Part shown: positions 1 to 6,196 of the stretch, one piece after another
Layout: the number at the start of each line of letters is the position of its first letter
Position numbering within the stretch: the stretch's first letter is position 1
DNA from: Candidatus Symbiothrix sp.
GTDB taxonomy: Bacteria; Bacteroidota; Bacteroidia; Bacteroidales; Azobacteroidaceae
Reading direction: 5' to 3'
Assembly: GCA_031270525.1 (NCBI GenBank)
Contig: JAISXN010000061.1
Location: 1 to 11,998, forward strand
DNA: 11,998 bases
Made by a program: the position numbers and the translations under genes
The notes under the pieces: generated by a model
The model's database searches: none
What the model was told of the DNA's origin: nothing
The model's input: only the letters and a program-made list of their open reading frames with translations

Positions 1-4
1 TTAT

Positions 5-12
5 TACATTTG
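5..12 (+). promoter_or_regulatory. Bacteroidetes -7 promoter element of the aromatic operon
   Basis: TACATTTG matches the Bacteroidetes primary sigma factor -7 consensus TAnnTTTG exactly. The -33 element would lie outside the window. Transcription would begin near position 19, giving an untranslated leader of about 22 nt before the leader peptide start at 41. The same decamer, ATTACATTTG, recurs at 6307-6316 in front of the other + strand operon, which supports both calls. Confidence 0.65.
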
Positions 13-40
13 CAACCAAATTCGTAACAACAAATAAGAA

Positions 41-97
41 ATGAATCATTTTTATTTTACATATTCCTTTTATTACTTTTACTTTAGCAAAGAGTAA
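41..97 (+). CDS. Phe/Tyr-rich leader peptide of the aromatic operon attenuator
   Basis: This 18-codon frame encodes MNHFYFTYSFYYFYFSKE followed by TAA at 95-97. It has five Phe codons (50, 56, 68, 77, 83) and five Tyr codons (53, 62, 71, 74, 80), so 10 of 18 residues are the end products of the operon. An A-rich stretch precedes the ATG, as is usual in Bacteroidetes, without a clear Shine-Dalgarno. It lies after a promoter and before a terminator that precedes pheA, the arrangement of pheL in enterobacteria. The peptide probably has no function once made: the inferred role is to report Phe-tRNA and Tyr-tRNA charging by ribosome stalling between 50 and 85. AT-rich DNA favours TTT and TAT codons by chance, but the matching antiterminator and terminator make chance unlikely. 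Confidence 0.85.
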   Translation: MNHFYFTYSFYYFYFSKE

Positions 98-149
98 GAC
101 AGGGTTTTGTATAATAAAAAAACAAAAAATAAATGTTATAAATCCTGTC
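98..149 (+). promoter_or_regulatory. antiterminator of the aromatic operon attenuator
   Basis: Bases 98-107 (GACAGGGTTT) can pair with bases 140-149 (AAATCCTGTC... read as a140 to c149) through ten pairs, one of them a G-U at 104/143. The left arm begins at the base right after the leader peptide stop codon, and the right arm is the 5' arm of the terminator, so the two structures exclude each other. The inferred logic is that a ribosome stalled at Phe or Tyr codons leaves 98-107 free, the antiterminator forms, and polymerase reads into pheA. A ribosome that reaches the stop at 95-97 covers 98-107 and lets the terminator form. Pairing was worked out by hand; no folding energy was calculated. 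Confidence 0.8.
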
Positions 150-171
150 GAAACCGGCGGGATTTTTTTTT
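141..171 (+). terminator. intrinsic terminator (attenuator) before pheA
   Basis: Bases 141-150 (AATCCTGTCG) pair with 155-164 (CGGCGGGATT) to give a continuous 10-bp stem with two G-U pairs and an AAAC loop (151-154). A T-run follows at once (163-171). It ends 15 nt before the pheA start. With the promoter at 5-12 on the same strand, it lies inside the operon leader, so it most likely acts as a conditional terminator rather than ending an upstream gene. Confidence 0.88.
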
Positions 172-186
172 GAATTTAATTATATA

Positions 187-1038
187 ATGATGAAGACAGT
201 TGCTATTCAGGGAATCGAAGGCGCCTATCATGAGATAGCCGCTCGCAGGTTTTTCAAAGAAAAGGGGGAGGAAAATGTCGATATTCTTCCTTGTAATCAG
301 TTCAAAGATGTGGTTTCGGCTGTAAAAAAAGATCCGAATATCATCGGTATCATGGCGATAGAGAACACAATAGCCGGAAGTTTGTTGCAAAATCACGAAC
401 TTATCAGGGAAAGCGATTTAGTCGTTGTCGGCGAACAAAAGATTCGTATCAGTCACAGTTTTGCAGCCTTGCCGGGCGAATCCGTAGAAACGATTAACGA
501 AGTAAATTCTCACCCGATTGCTTTGATGCAATGCGCCGATTATTTGAATACGCTTCATAAGATAAAAATTGTGGAAGAGGAAGATACGGCGTTAAGCGCG
601 AAAATAATCGCCGAAAATAAACTGAAAGGTCATGCGGCAATATGCAGTAAGTACGCCGCCGAACTCTACGGTTTGCAAGTTCTGGAAGAAGGCATAGAAA
701 CGAATAAACGGAATTTCACGCGTTTTCTGATCATTTCAAACCGTTGGGTAGCCGATGATTTGGTCAAAAGTAATGAAATCAATAAATCATCGCTTGTCTT
801 TACGCTTCCACACACGGAAGGTAGTTTATCCAAAATATTGACTATCTTCTATTTCTACAACTTGAATTTAACTAAGATACAGTCCTTGCCGATTTTAGGC
901 CGCGAATGGGAATATTTGTTTTACATTGATTTGACTTTCACGGATATCTTGAATTACAAGCAGGGATTGGATGCTGCCCGGCCTTTGATGAGGGATTTTA
1001 AGATTTTAGGAGAGTATAAGGAGAATTTAATGATTTAA
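187..1038 (+). CDS. pheA: prephenate dehydratase (PDT + ACT domains)
   Basis: Converts prephenate to phenylpyruvate, the committed step to phenylalanine. The 283-residue protein has the usual monofunctional layout. The PDT domain (about 4-185) contains AIENTIAGSL at 57-66, SHP at 108-110 and the catalytic Thr in NFTRF at 176-180. An ACT regulatory domain follows (about 200-280) with the EGSLSKIL segment at 211-218. There is no N-terminal chorismate mutase; that activity sits in the DAHP synthase fusion two genes downstream. The ACT ESRP motif, linked to phenylalanine binding, reads QSLP at 232-235. The start is ATGATG, so translation could begin at 187 or 190; homologues begin MK-x-AIQG, which slightly favours 190. 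It is the first structural gene after the Phe/Tyr attenuator. Confidence 0.95.
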   Translation: MMKTVAIQGIEGAYHEIAARRFFKEKGEENVDILPCNQFKDVVSAVKKDPNIIGIMAIENTIAGSLLQNHELIRESDLVVVGEQKIRISHSFAALPGESVETINEVNSHPIALMQCADYLNTLHKIKIVEEEDTALSAKIIAENKLKGHAAICSKYAAELYGLQVLEEGIETNKRNFTRFLIISNRWVADDLVKSNEINKSSLVFTLPHTEGSLSKILTIFYFYNLNLTKIQSLPILGREWEYLFYIDLTFTDILNYKQGLDAARPLMRDFKILGEYKENLMI

Positions 1039-1076
1039 AAATTTAAATGGATGTGTATCGACAACAAAATTATAAT

Positions 1077-2261
1077 ATGAATGAAACAAAAAAAATAGAG
1101 CCTGCCCGGCGATTACATTCGATTAGCGAATACTATTTTTCCAAAAAATTAAAAGAAATTGCGGAAATGAATGTTAAAGGATTGGATGTAATCAGTTTAG
1201 GCGTAGGAAGTCCGGATTTACCACCTTCGGAAGAAGCCATTGAAACTTTGTGCGAATCCGCACGGGAAGCCGGTTCACACGGTTATCAACCTTATGTGGG
1301 CATTCCCGAATTGCGTAAAGCCTTTGCCGGATGGTACAAACAATGGTATGATGTGGATTTAAATCCCGATATGGAAATTCAACCGCTCATCGGCTCTAAG
1401 GAAGGTATTTTGCATATTTCCATGGCTTTCCTCAATCCCGGCGACGGCGTATTGGCGCCCAATCCCGGATATCCGACTTACACTTCGGTCGGTAATTTGG
1501 TCGAAGCTCGAATCATTCCTTACGAGTTGAAAGAAGAAAATGATTGGCTACCGGATTTTAATGCTCTGGAACAACTTGATTTATCGAATGTTAAACTTAT
1601 GTGGGTCAATTATCCCCACATGCCGACCGGCGCTCCGGCTACGCTTGAACTTTATCAAAAGCTAGTCGATTTCGGACATAAACACAAGATAATTATCTGT
1701 AATGACAACCCTTACAGTTTTATTTTAAACGAAAATCCGAAGAGTATACTCTCAATCGACGGAGCCAAAGATGTTTGCATTGAAATGAACTCTTTGAGCA
1801 AATCGCAGAATATGCCCGGTTGGCGTATCGCCATGCTTGCCTCCAATGCGCAATTTGTCCAATGGGTTCTGAAAGTGAAAAGCAATATCGACAGCGGACA
1901 ATTCAAACCGATGATGCTGGCGGCGGCAAAAGCCTTGCAAGCTCCCAAAGAATGGTATTTGTCTATGAATGATGTATATCGGAGAAGAAGAAAGATTGCC
2001 GAAAAAATTATGAACACGCTCGGTTGCCGGTTCGATCCGAAACAGTCCGGTATGTTCCTCTGGGGAAAAATTCCCGATAAGTATAGGGATAGCGGGGAAT
2101 TAGCAGATCGGATTTTGTACGACGCACGTGTTTTTATCACACCCGGATTCATTTTCGGAAGCAACGGCAATAATTACATCCGCATTTCGCTTTGCTGCAA
2201 GGATGAGAAATTGCGGGAAGCGTTTGAAAGGATTAATTTATGCCACGAATGTACGAATTAA
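1077..2261 (+). CDS. PLP-dependent class I/II aminotransferase, probably aromatic
   Basis: A 394-residue fold-type I aminotransferase. Visible sites are the PLP-binding Asn in NYPHMPTG (N178), Asp210 and Tyr213 in NDNPYSF, the Schiff-base lysine K242 in NSLSKS, Arg250 in PGWR and the substrate-carboxylate Arg369 in YIRIS. Position between pheA and DAHP synthase suggests that it transaminates phenylpyruvate and 4-hydroxyphenylpyruvate to Phe and Tyr; annotation by homology alone would say only aspartate/aromatic-type aminotransferase. I chose the ATG at 1077 because family members begin near M-N-x-T-K and the in-frame ATG at 1047 would add ten unrelated residues. The gap to pheA is 38 nt. The last six residues, CHECTN, and the stop codon are written by a repeat element that continues into the intergenic gap, so the native C-terminus was probably a little different. 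Confidence 0.9.
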   Translation: MNETKKIEPARRLHSISEYYFSKKLKEIAEMNVKGLDVISLGVGSPDLPPSEEAIETLCESAREAGSHGYQPYVGIPELRKAFAGWYKQWYDVDLNPDMEIQPLIGSKEGILHISMAFLNPGDGVLAPNPGYPTYTSVGNLVEARIIPYELKEENDWLPDFNALEQLDLSNVKLMWVNYPHMPTGAPATLELYQKLVDFGHKHKIIICNDNPYSFILNENPKSILSIDGAKDVCIEMNSLSKSQNMPGWRIAMLASNAQFVQWVLKVKSNIDSGQFKPMMLAAAKALQAPKEWYLSMNDVYRRRRKIAEKIMNTLGCRFDPKQSGMFLWGKIPDKYRDSGELADRILYDARVFITPGFIFGSNGNNYIRISLCCKDEKLREAFERINLCHECTN

Positions 2262-2290
2262 CACGAATAATAATCAGTGAATCAGTGGCA
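2241..2290 (+). repeat. 50-bp imperfect palindromic intergenic element overlapping the aminotransferase 3' end
   Basis: Bounded by TGCCAC (2241-2246) and its inverse GTGGCA (2285-2290). Inside are three ACGAAT copies (2245, 2253, 2263) and a direct tandem of AATCAGTG (2272-2279 and 2280-2287). It resembles small dispersed elements with CACGAATTxxACGAATT wording that I recall between genes of Bacteroidales; that is recollection, not a search. The first half is translated as the C-terminus of the aminotransferase. Confidence 0.55.
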
Positions 2291-2314
2291 ATAAAAAATA
2301 AAAATATAAATATT

Positions 2315-3382
2315 ATGGAATTAGAATCAATTACGCTGCCGGGCGTTAGCGACAAACGTCCGCTCATTATCGCCGGCCCGTGCAGCGCCGAAACAGAAGA
2401 ACAAGTGATGACAACCGCCAAAGAATTGGCAAAGAGGGAAATCAAAATTTTCAGGGCAGGTATTTGGAAACCGCGTACAAAACCGGGTGGATTTGAAGGT
2501 ATCGGTTCGGAAGGGCTTTCCTGGCTACAAAGGGTGAAAGGGGAAACAGGTATGTACGTAGCTACGGAAGTCGCTAATAAAAAACATGTATTTGAAGTAG
2601 TTAAGCATGGGATTGACATTATTTGGATAGGCGCTCGGACTTCCGTCAATCCTTTTGCGGTTCAGGAAATTGCCGAAGCGTTGCAAGTTTCCGGTTTTAT
2701 GGGAGTTGTGCTGATCAAAAATCCGGTGAATCCCGATTTGGAATTGTGGATTGGCGCTATCGAAAGAATTTACAACGCAGGTATTCGAAAAATCGGCGTA
2801 ATTCACAGGGGATTCAGTACTTACGACAAAAAATTGTATCGCAATCTTCCGCAATGGCATGTTCCGATTGAGTTGAAACGAAGGATTCCGAACATACCGA
2901 TATTTTCCGATCCCAGTCATATCGGCGGAAAACGTGAATTAATCGCTCCTATCAGCCAGCAGGCCATGGACTTAAACTACGACGGTCTGATTATCGAATC
3001 GCATTGCGATCCGGACAAGGCCTGGAGCGATAAGGACCAACAAATTACGCCGGATGTTCTTTCTTTCATTTTGAGTATGCTTGTTGTTCGGGAAACGAAA
3101 CAAACGACGGAAAATCTGGTACAACTCCGGCAACAAATTGACGAAATAGACAATGAACTGCTCGGCATTTTAGCCAAACGGATGCGCATTTCCAAAGAAA
3201 TCGGCCAATACAAAAAAGAGCATCACATGCCTGTGCTTCAAACCGTTCGTTATGATGAGATTCTGGAAAACAGAGTCTCTCAGGCTGAAAAAATGGGAAT
3301 AGGCGCAAGTTTTATGAAAACGGTTTTGGAAGCTATTCATGAAGAGTCCATTCGTCAGCAAATAGAAGTGTTAAATAAATAA
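2315..3382 (+). CDS. bifunctional DAHP synthase (type I-beta) / chorismate mutase
   Basis: The N-terminal domain (about 1-260) joins phosphoenolpyruvate and erythrose 4-phosphate to DAHP, the first step of the shikimate pathway. The C-terminal AroQ domain (about 270-355) turns chorismate into prephenate. Metal and substrate sites visible in the first domain are GPCSAE (Cys23), KPRTKPGGFEG (52-62), GARTS (106-110), KNPVNP (135-140), DPSHIGG (His202) and IIESH (Glu228). In the second, LRQQIDEID (281-289), AKRM..SKEIGQYK (297-310) and RYDEIL (322-327) carry the usual mutase Arg, Lys and Glu residues. At 355 residues this matches the fused enzymes of Prevotella and Porphyromonas, where prephenate is the reported inhibitor. 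The ATG at 2315 is chosen because the family starts MELESI-LPG; an upstream in-frame ATG at 2240 would read through the repeat. Confidence 0.95.
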   Translation: MELESITLPGVSDKRPLIIAGPCSAETEEQVMTTAKELAKREIKIFRAGIWKPRTKPGGFEGIGSEGLSWLQRVKGETGMYVATEVANKKHVFEVVKHGIDIIWIGARTSVNPFAVQEIAEALQVSGFMGVVLIKNPVNPDLELWIGAIERIYNAGIRKIGVIHRGFSTYDKKLYRNLPQWHVPIELKRRIPNIPIFSDPSHIGGKRELIAPISQQAMDLNYDGLIIESHCDPDKAWSDKDQQITPDVLSFILSMLVVRETKQTTENLVQLRQQIDEIDNELLGILAKRMRISKEIGQYKKEHHMPVLQTVRYDEILENRVSQAEKMGIGASFMKTVLEAIHEESIRQQIEVLNK

Positions 3383-3428
3383 TTACGAATTACGGGTCGT
3401 TTCAACCTTCGTAATTCGTAATTTGTAA
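3381..3428 (+). repeat. 14-bp inverted repeat built of heptamers, between DAHP synthase and tyrA
   Basis: AATTACGAATTACG at 3381-3394 is repeated perfectly inverted at 3410-3423 with a 15-nt loop. The right side is a run of heptamers, TTCGTAA (3408), TTCGTAA (3415), TTTGTAA (3422). The left arm starts inside the DAHP synthase stop codon and the run ends 17 nt before tyrA. In RNA it would form a strong stem without a T-run, so it is not an intrinsic terminator. It could affect mRNA processing or simply be a repeat insertion. Confidence 0.75.
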
Positions 3429-3445
3429 TTGATTTATAATTGATT

Positions 3446-4219
3446 ATGAAAATCCAAATTTTAGGTGCAGGAAAGATGGGTTCTTTCTTCGCCGACGTAC
3501 TAAGTTTTATGCATGAAGTCGCCATTTTCGACCCGAATCCCGAAAAATTGCGCTTTACTTACAATTGTATCCGGATGAGTAAACCGGAAGAAATCAAGGA
3601 CTTCCAACCGGAAATATTGATTAATGCCGCTACCGTTCAATATACAATAGAAGCGTTTAATCAAACTTTGCCTTTTGTTCCGGCATCCTGTATTATTTCG
3701 GATATAGCATCCGTAAAGACAGGTCTGAAAGAGTTTTACGAAAAAACAGGAAGACCTTATGTTTCCACGCATCCGATGTTCGGGCCTACTTTTGCCAGTT
3801 TAGGCAATCTTTCATCCGAAAATGCTATTATCATTTCCGAATCTTCCCATTTAGGAAAGGTCTTTTTCAGGGATTTATACAACACATTGAAATTGAATAT
3901 CTTCGAATATACTTTTGATGAGCATGACGAGACCATTGCGTATTCGTTGTCTATTCCGTTTTCATCGACCCTGGTTTTTGCTTCCGTGATGAAGCATCAG
4001 GAAGCGCCGGGAACGACATTCAAAAAACACATGGACATTGCCCGCGGCCTGCTTTCGGAAGACGATTATTTGTTGACGGAAATTCTTTTTAATCCGAGAA
4101 CTCCCCGACAGTTGGAACAAATCCGTAAAGAATTAGCCAATCTCCTGAAAATTATAGAAGTGCGGGATGTTGATGCTATGAAAATATTTTTGCAGGAAGT
4201 GAGGAACAAGATCAAGTAA
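3446..4219 (+). CDS. tyrA: prephenate dehydrogenase
   Basis: Oxidatively decarboxylates prephenate to 4-hydroxyphenylpyruvate, the tyrosine branch. The 257-residue protein opens with a Rossmann motif GAGKMG (7-12), and an acidic residue at the end of strand 2 (Asp29) suggests NAD rather than NADP. SDIASVK (86-92) and STHPMFGP (107-114) carry the likely catalytic Ser and His109. The helical C-terminal half differs from well-studied TyrA enzymes: the position of the SHLPH second His reads SIPF (169-172) and that of FKDFTRIA reads FKKHMDIA (202-209). No ACT domain follows. The start is the ATG at 3446; a TTG two codons earlier lies in the repeat tail. It is the last gene of the aromatic operon and faces the next gene across 36 nt without a clear terminator. 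Confidence 0.9.
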   Translation: MKIQILGAGKMGSFFADVLSFMHEVAIFDPNPEKLRFTYNCIRMSKPEEIKDFQPEILINAATVQYTIEAFNQTLPFVPASCIISDIASVKTGLKEFYEKTGRPYVSTHPMFGPTFASLGNLSSENAIIISESSHLGKVFFRDLYNTLKLNIFEYTFDEHDETIAYSLSIPFSSTLVFASVMKHQEAPGTTFKKHMDIARGLLSEDDYLLTEILFNPRTPRQLEQIRKELANLLKIIEVRDVDAMKIFLQEVRNKIK

Positions 4220-4255
4220 AAGAACGAGGCATCAGCCGCGGGATTGTTGTTTAAC

Positions 4256-5272
4256 TCAATTATCCTCTTTCTCCGTTTTTGCCGTAAACATACGAACTTT
4301 CGAAGCGTTTTCGATAGCTTTCACCGCTATATCTTTTACATTGGCTTCCGCACGGTTTGCTTTGTCGCTGTTTTCTTTCAACTGCGCCTGCAACTCTTTG
4401 ATTTTATCCTGCAACGAAGCGATTGTCTGGTCTTTCAGGCGGATATCGGCTTCGTTTTGCTGTCCCATCAGTTTTACGTCGAACTCGTATTGGGTTTGGA
4501 GTCGTTTTGTTACTTCCGTTTCCTTGTCTTTCAAGGTTTTTTCCAATCTGGCAGGAAATTCGGCGTTGTTTTTTCGCAATTCGGTTAATTCGGCTTCCGC
4601 ATTTTTCAGTTCGGCTTCCCTTTGGGCAATATCCCTGTTAAATTCGGCTTTTTTCTCCGTCAATTCTTTTTCCAACAGACTCTTGCGCGAATCGTAATCG
4701 TCCTGTTCTTTTTGACGCTTGATCTTCAGGTTATAAGTATATTCGTCTTCTTCACGTTTCCGGCCTTTGGCCAATTCGTCGGTATATTCTTTTTCTGCCG
4801 CTTTCTGTTTGGCTTTTTCGAGTTCCCACTGTTCTTTTTTCTCAGACATTTCACTTTGAAAAGCAGCTTCTTTTTCCCGCATTGCTTTTTCGAAACTTTC
4901 CACTTTCTCTTTCTGAACCAATAACATGGCAGCCAGAGAATCGGTATTGGCAGAAAGCGAATACAAATCGTCGAGCGTTTTTTTCTCTACCGAAATCGCT
5001 GCACGTATTTCCTCCAATTTCTTGAATTCGTTGCTCAAACTCTGCAAAATCCCATCCAATGAGCCATTCAGTTCGGATTTGAGATTGGCAATGCTTTTAA
5101 CAATGGAATCGTTGGTTATTCCCGACACTTTTTCTACGATTTCTTTTTTGCGGTTTTCCTCCTGCATTTGCTTCGGATTGTCCGCTTTTACTTGTTGAAC
5201 GTTTTTTAACAATGATTCGTAGGCTTTCAGAATTTCGGCCTTTGTGCTTTTTTCGGATACTGATGTTTCCAT
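4256..5272 (-). CDS. coiled-coil protein of unknown function
   Basis: I do not recognise a functional family for this 338-residue protein. It is very rich in Glu, Lys, Gln and Ala and has almost no Pro or Cys. A short N-terminal segment (TKAEILKAYESLLKNV, 10-25) may be a separate helix. Residues about 60-310 look like near-continuous coiled coil, with EKKEQWELEKAKQKAAEK and QREAELKNAEAELTEL as clear heptad stretches and a likely break near NNAEFPARLE (235-244). There is no signal peptide or membrane segment, so it should be cytoplasmic. It starts ATGGAAACA and has its own promoter about 85 nt upstream. Chromosome-segregation or myosin-like labels on such proteins usually reflect composition only. 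It is convergent with tyrA and divergent from the transposase, with no evident functional link to either. Confidence 0.8.
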   Translation of the reverse strand: METSVSEKSTKAEILKAYESLLKNVQQVKADNPKQMQEENRKKEIVEKVSGITNDSIVKSIANLKSELNGSLDGILQSLSNEFKKLEEIRAAISVEKKTLDDLYSLSANTDSLAAMLLVQKEKVESFEKAMREKEAAFQSEMSEKKEQWELEKAKQKAAEKEYTDELAKGRKREEDEYTYNLKIKRQKEQDDYDSRKSLLEKELTEKKAEFNRDIAQREAELKNAEAELTELRKNNAEFPARLEKTLKDKETEVTKRLQTQYEFDVKLMGQQNEADIRLKDQTIASLQDKIKELQAQLKENSDKANRAEANVKDIAVKAIENASKVRMFTAKTEKEDN

Positions 5273-5354
5273 ATTTTTTGTTGTAATGAATTATATTACT
5301 CCTTGCAAAAGTGTAACTGCTTTTGACTACTCTTTATCTGTATAAAATGCATGG

Positions 5355-5385
5355 CAAAAATACAGCGTTTTTATGAAAAAACAAC
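5355..5385 (-). promoter_or_regulatory. promoter of the coiled-coil gene
   Basis: On the minus strand TATTTTTG (5362 to 5355) matches the Bacteroidetes -7 consensus TAnnTTTG. GTTG (5385 to 5382) stands 19 nt upstream as a near match to the -33 TTTG. This would start RNA near 5348 and leave a leader of about 75 nt. A weaker -7 candidate (one mismatch, CACTTTTG) lies at 5313-5306. Confidence 0.5.
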
Positions 5386-5526
5386 CATTTTTTACGAAAA
5401 AATCACCTTTCCTCTGTAAAAAAACTTTTTTTCATTGCATGCGCTTGGAAAACTTATATTTTTCATCTAATTTTACACCCGATTTTAGCCGAAAATAGAA
5501 TCAGGTGCAAATCCTGAACAGAAAAA
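5386..5526. other. AT-rich intergenic stretch without a gene
   Basis: No coding frame is convincing here. Two small hairpins lie just outside the left repeat cassette: ATTTT-AGCCG-AAAAT (5482-5496) and TCAGG-TGCAAAT-CCTGA (5501-5517). They could belong to the left end of the mobile element, but nothing matches them on the right side. Confidence 0.35.
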
Positions 5527-5625
5527 TTAATTAAAATCAACAGCTATGAAAAGGAACCGGACTAAACCCCAAAATTCCCGGGCTTCAGCCCAATTCCCCT
5601 CCAAAACTGTTGGTTTCAACCAACA
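5527..5625 (+). repeat. left palindrome cassette
   Basis: In order: TTAATTAAAATCAA (5527-5540); a degenerate GGACTAAACCCC (5559-5570); a perfect small hairpin GGGCT-TC-AGCCC (5580-5591) followed by AATTCCCC; and TGTTGGTT-TC-AACCAACA (5608-5625). The same modules recur in the same order and orientation in the right cassette. The last hairpin ends 15 nt before the transposase ATG. Confidence 0.8.
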
Positions 5626-5640
5626 AAAAAGAGAATAGAT

Positions 5641-6072
5641 ATGTCGTATGTAAAAATTATGGTTCATCTGGTATTCGCTACCAAATACAGGAAAGCCTTT
5701 CTAACGAGCGAAGTCCGCGCAGAGGTATTCGAGCACATCAGGATTCACAGTGCATCGAAGGGAATATTTTTGAAGGCAATAGGCGGTTATGTCGATCATG
5801 TACACTGCCTGTTGTCGCTCGGCAGCATGCAGACGATTGCCGATGTAGCGCAGTTGATAAAAGGCGAAAGCTCATTCTGGATAAACAAGAACAGGATTTG
5901 CAAGAGCCGGTTCACATGGCAGAACGACTATTTTGCCGTTTCAGTCAGCGAATCGCATGTAAAAAGGGTGATGACCTACATCGAAAATCAGGAAAGGCAT
6001 CATGCAAAACAAACATGGGAAAAAGAAGCAAATGAATTTATAAACAAATATGGATTTCAATTGATTAAATAA
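5641..6072 (+). CDS. tnpA: IS200-like (Y1 / HUH) transposase
   Basis: A 143-residue single-domain tyrosine transposase that would cut and rejoin one DNA strand at structured ends. The family fingerprint is clear: HLVFATKYR near the N-terminus (9-17), the metal-binding HUH motif as HVH at 53-55 within GGYVDHVHCLLSL, a TWQNDYFAVSVS segment (92-103) and the likely nucleophile Tyr113 in YIENQERHH. All expected catalytic residues are present and the length is normal, so the gene appears intact. It stands alone, without a TnpB. Its surroundings of short palindromes resemble REP-associated tyrosine transposases, which act on dispersed palindromes; it could equally be an ordinary IS200/IS605 TnpA. 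No promoter is evident upstream. Its last codons (QLIK and stop) lie inside the first copy of a downstream tandem repeat. Confidence 0.92.
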   Translation: MSYVKIMVHLVFATKYRKAFLTSEVRAEVFEHIRIHSASKGIFLKAIGGYVDHVHCLLSLGSMQTIADVAQLIKGESSFWINKNRICKSRFTWQNDYFAVSVSESHVKRVMTYIENQERHHAKQTWEKEANEFINKYGFQLIK

Positions 6073-6196
6073 AATCAAAGGCAATAGCAAAAAATTGGTT
6101 TCCATTGATTAAAATCAAAGACAATGGAAAGAAATTGGGCTTCAGTTTCCATTGATTAAAATCAAAGGCAATAGAAAGAAATTGGGCTAAAGCCCA
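6060..6196 (+). repeat. three-copy tandem repeat at the transposase 3' end
   Basis: Copies begin at 6060, 6104 and 6151, giving periods of 44 and 47 bp. Each starts ATTGATTAAA..ATCAAAG-CAAT and continues to AATTGG. Copy 2 carries CCATTG...CAATGG as an inverted pair (6102-6127) around GATT-AA-AATC. Copy 1 has a small insertion and lacks the GGGCTTCAG end; copy 3 runs into a GGGCT-AA-AGCCC hairpin (6184-6195). The opening motif also starts the left cassette at 5527. Confidence 0.8.

Noticed and set aside
136-396. 86-residue minus-strand frame over the attenuator and pheA start
   Set aside because: It is antisense to the terminator hairpin and pheA and resembles no protein family; a shadow of coding sequence.
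1047-1076. Upstream in-frame ATG for the aminotransferase
   Set aside because: It would add ten residues not seen at the start of the family; the ATG at 1077 gives the expected N-terminus.
4220-4255. Possible bidirectional terminator between tyrA and the coiled-coil gene
   Set aside because: Only a CCGCGG hexamer and short complementary bits are present, with no stable stem followed by a T-run.
4341-4697. Plus-strand frames inside the coiled-coil gene
   Set aside because: They are Phe/Ser/Leu-rich mirror images of a Glu/Lys-rich gene on the other strand, without family resemblance.
5610-6035. Alternative 141-residue frame overlapping the transposase
   Set aside because: The frame at 5641-6072 carries the HVH and Tyr motifs; this one is a shifted shadow and starts in the left hairpin.
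6060-6196. CRISPR array reading of the three-copy repeat
   Set aside because: The copies are contiguous with no unique spacers, differ in length and overlap a transposase gene; no cas genes are present.
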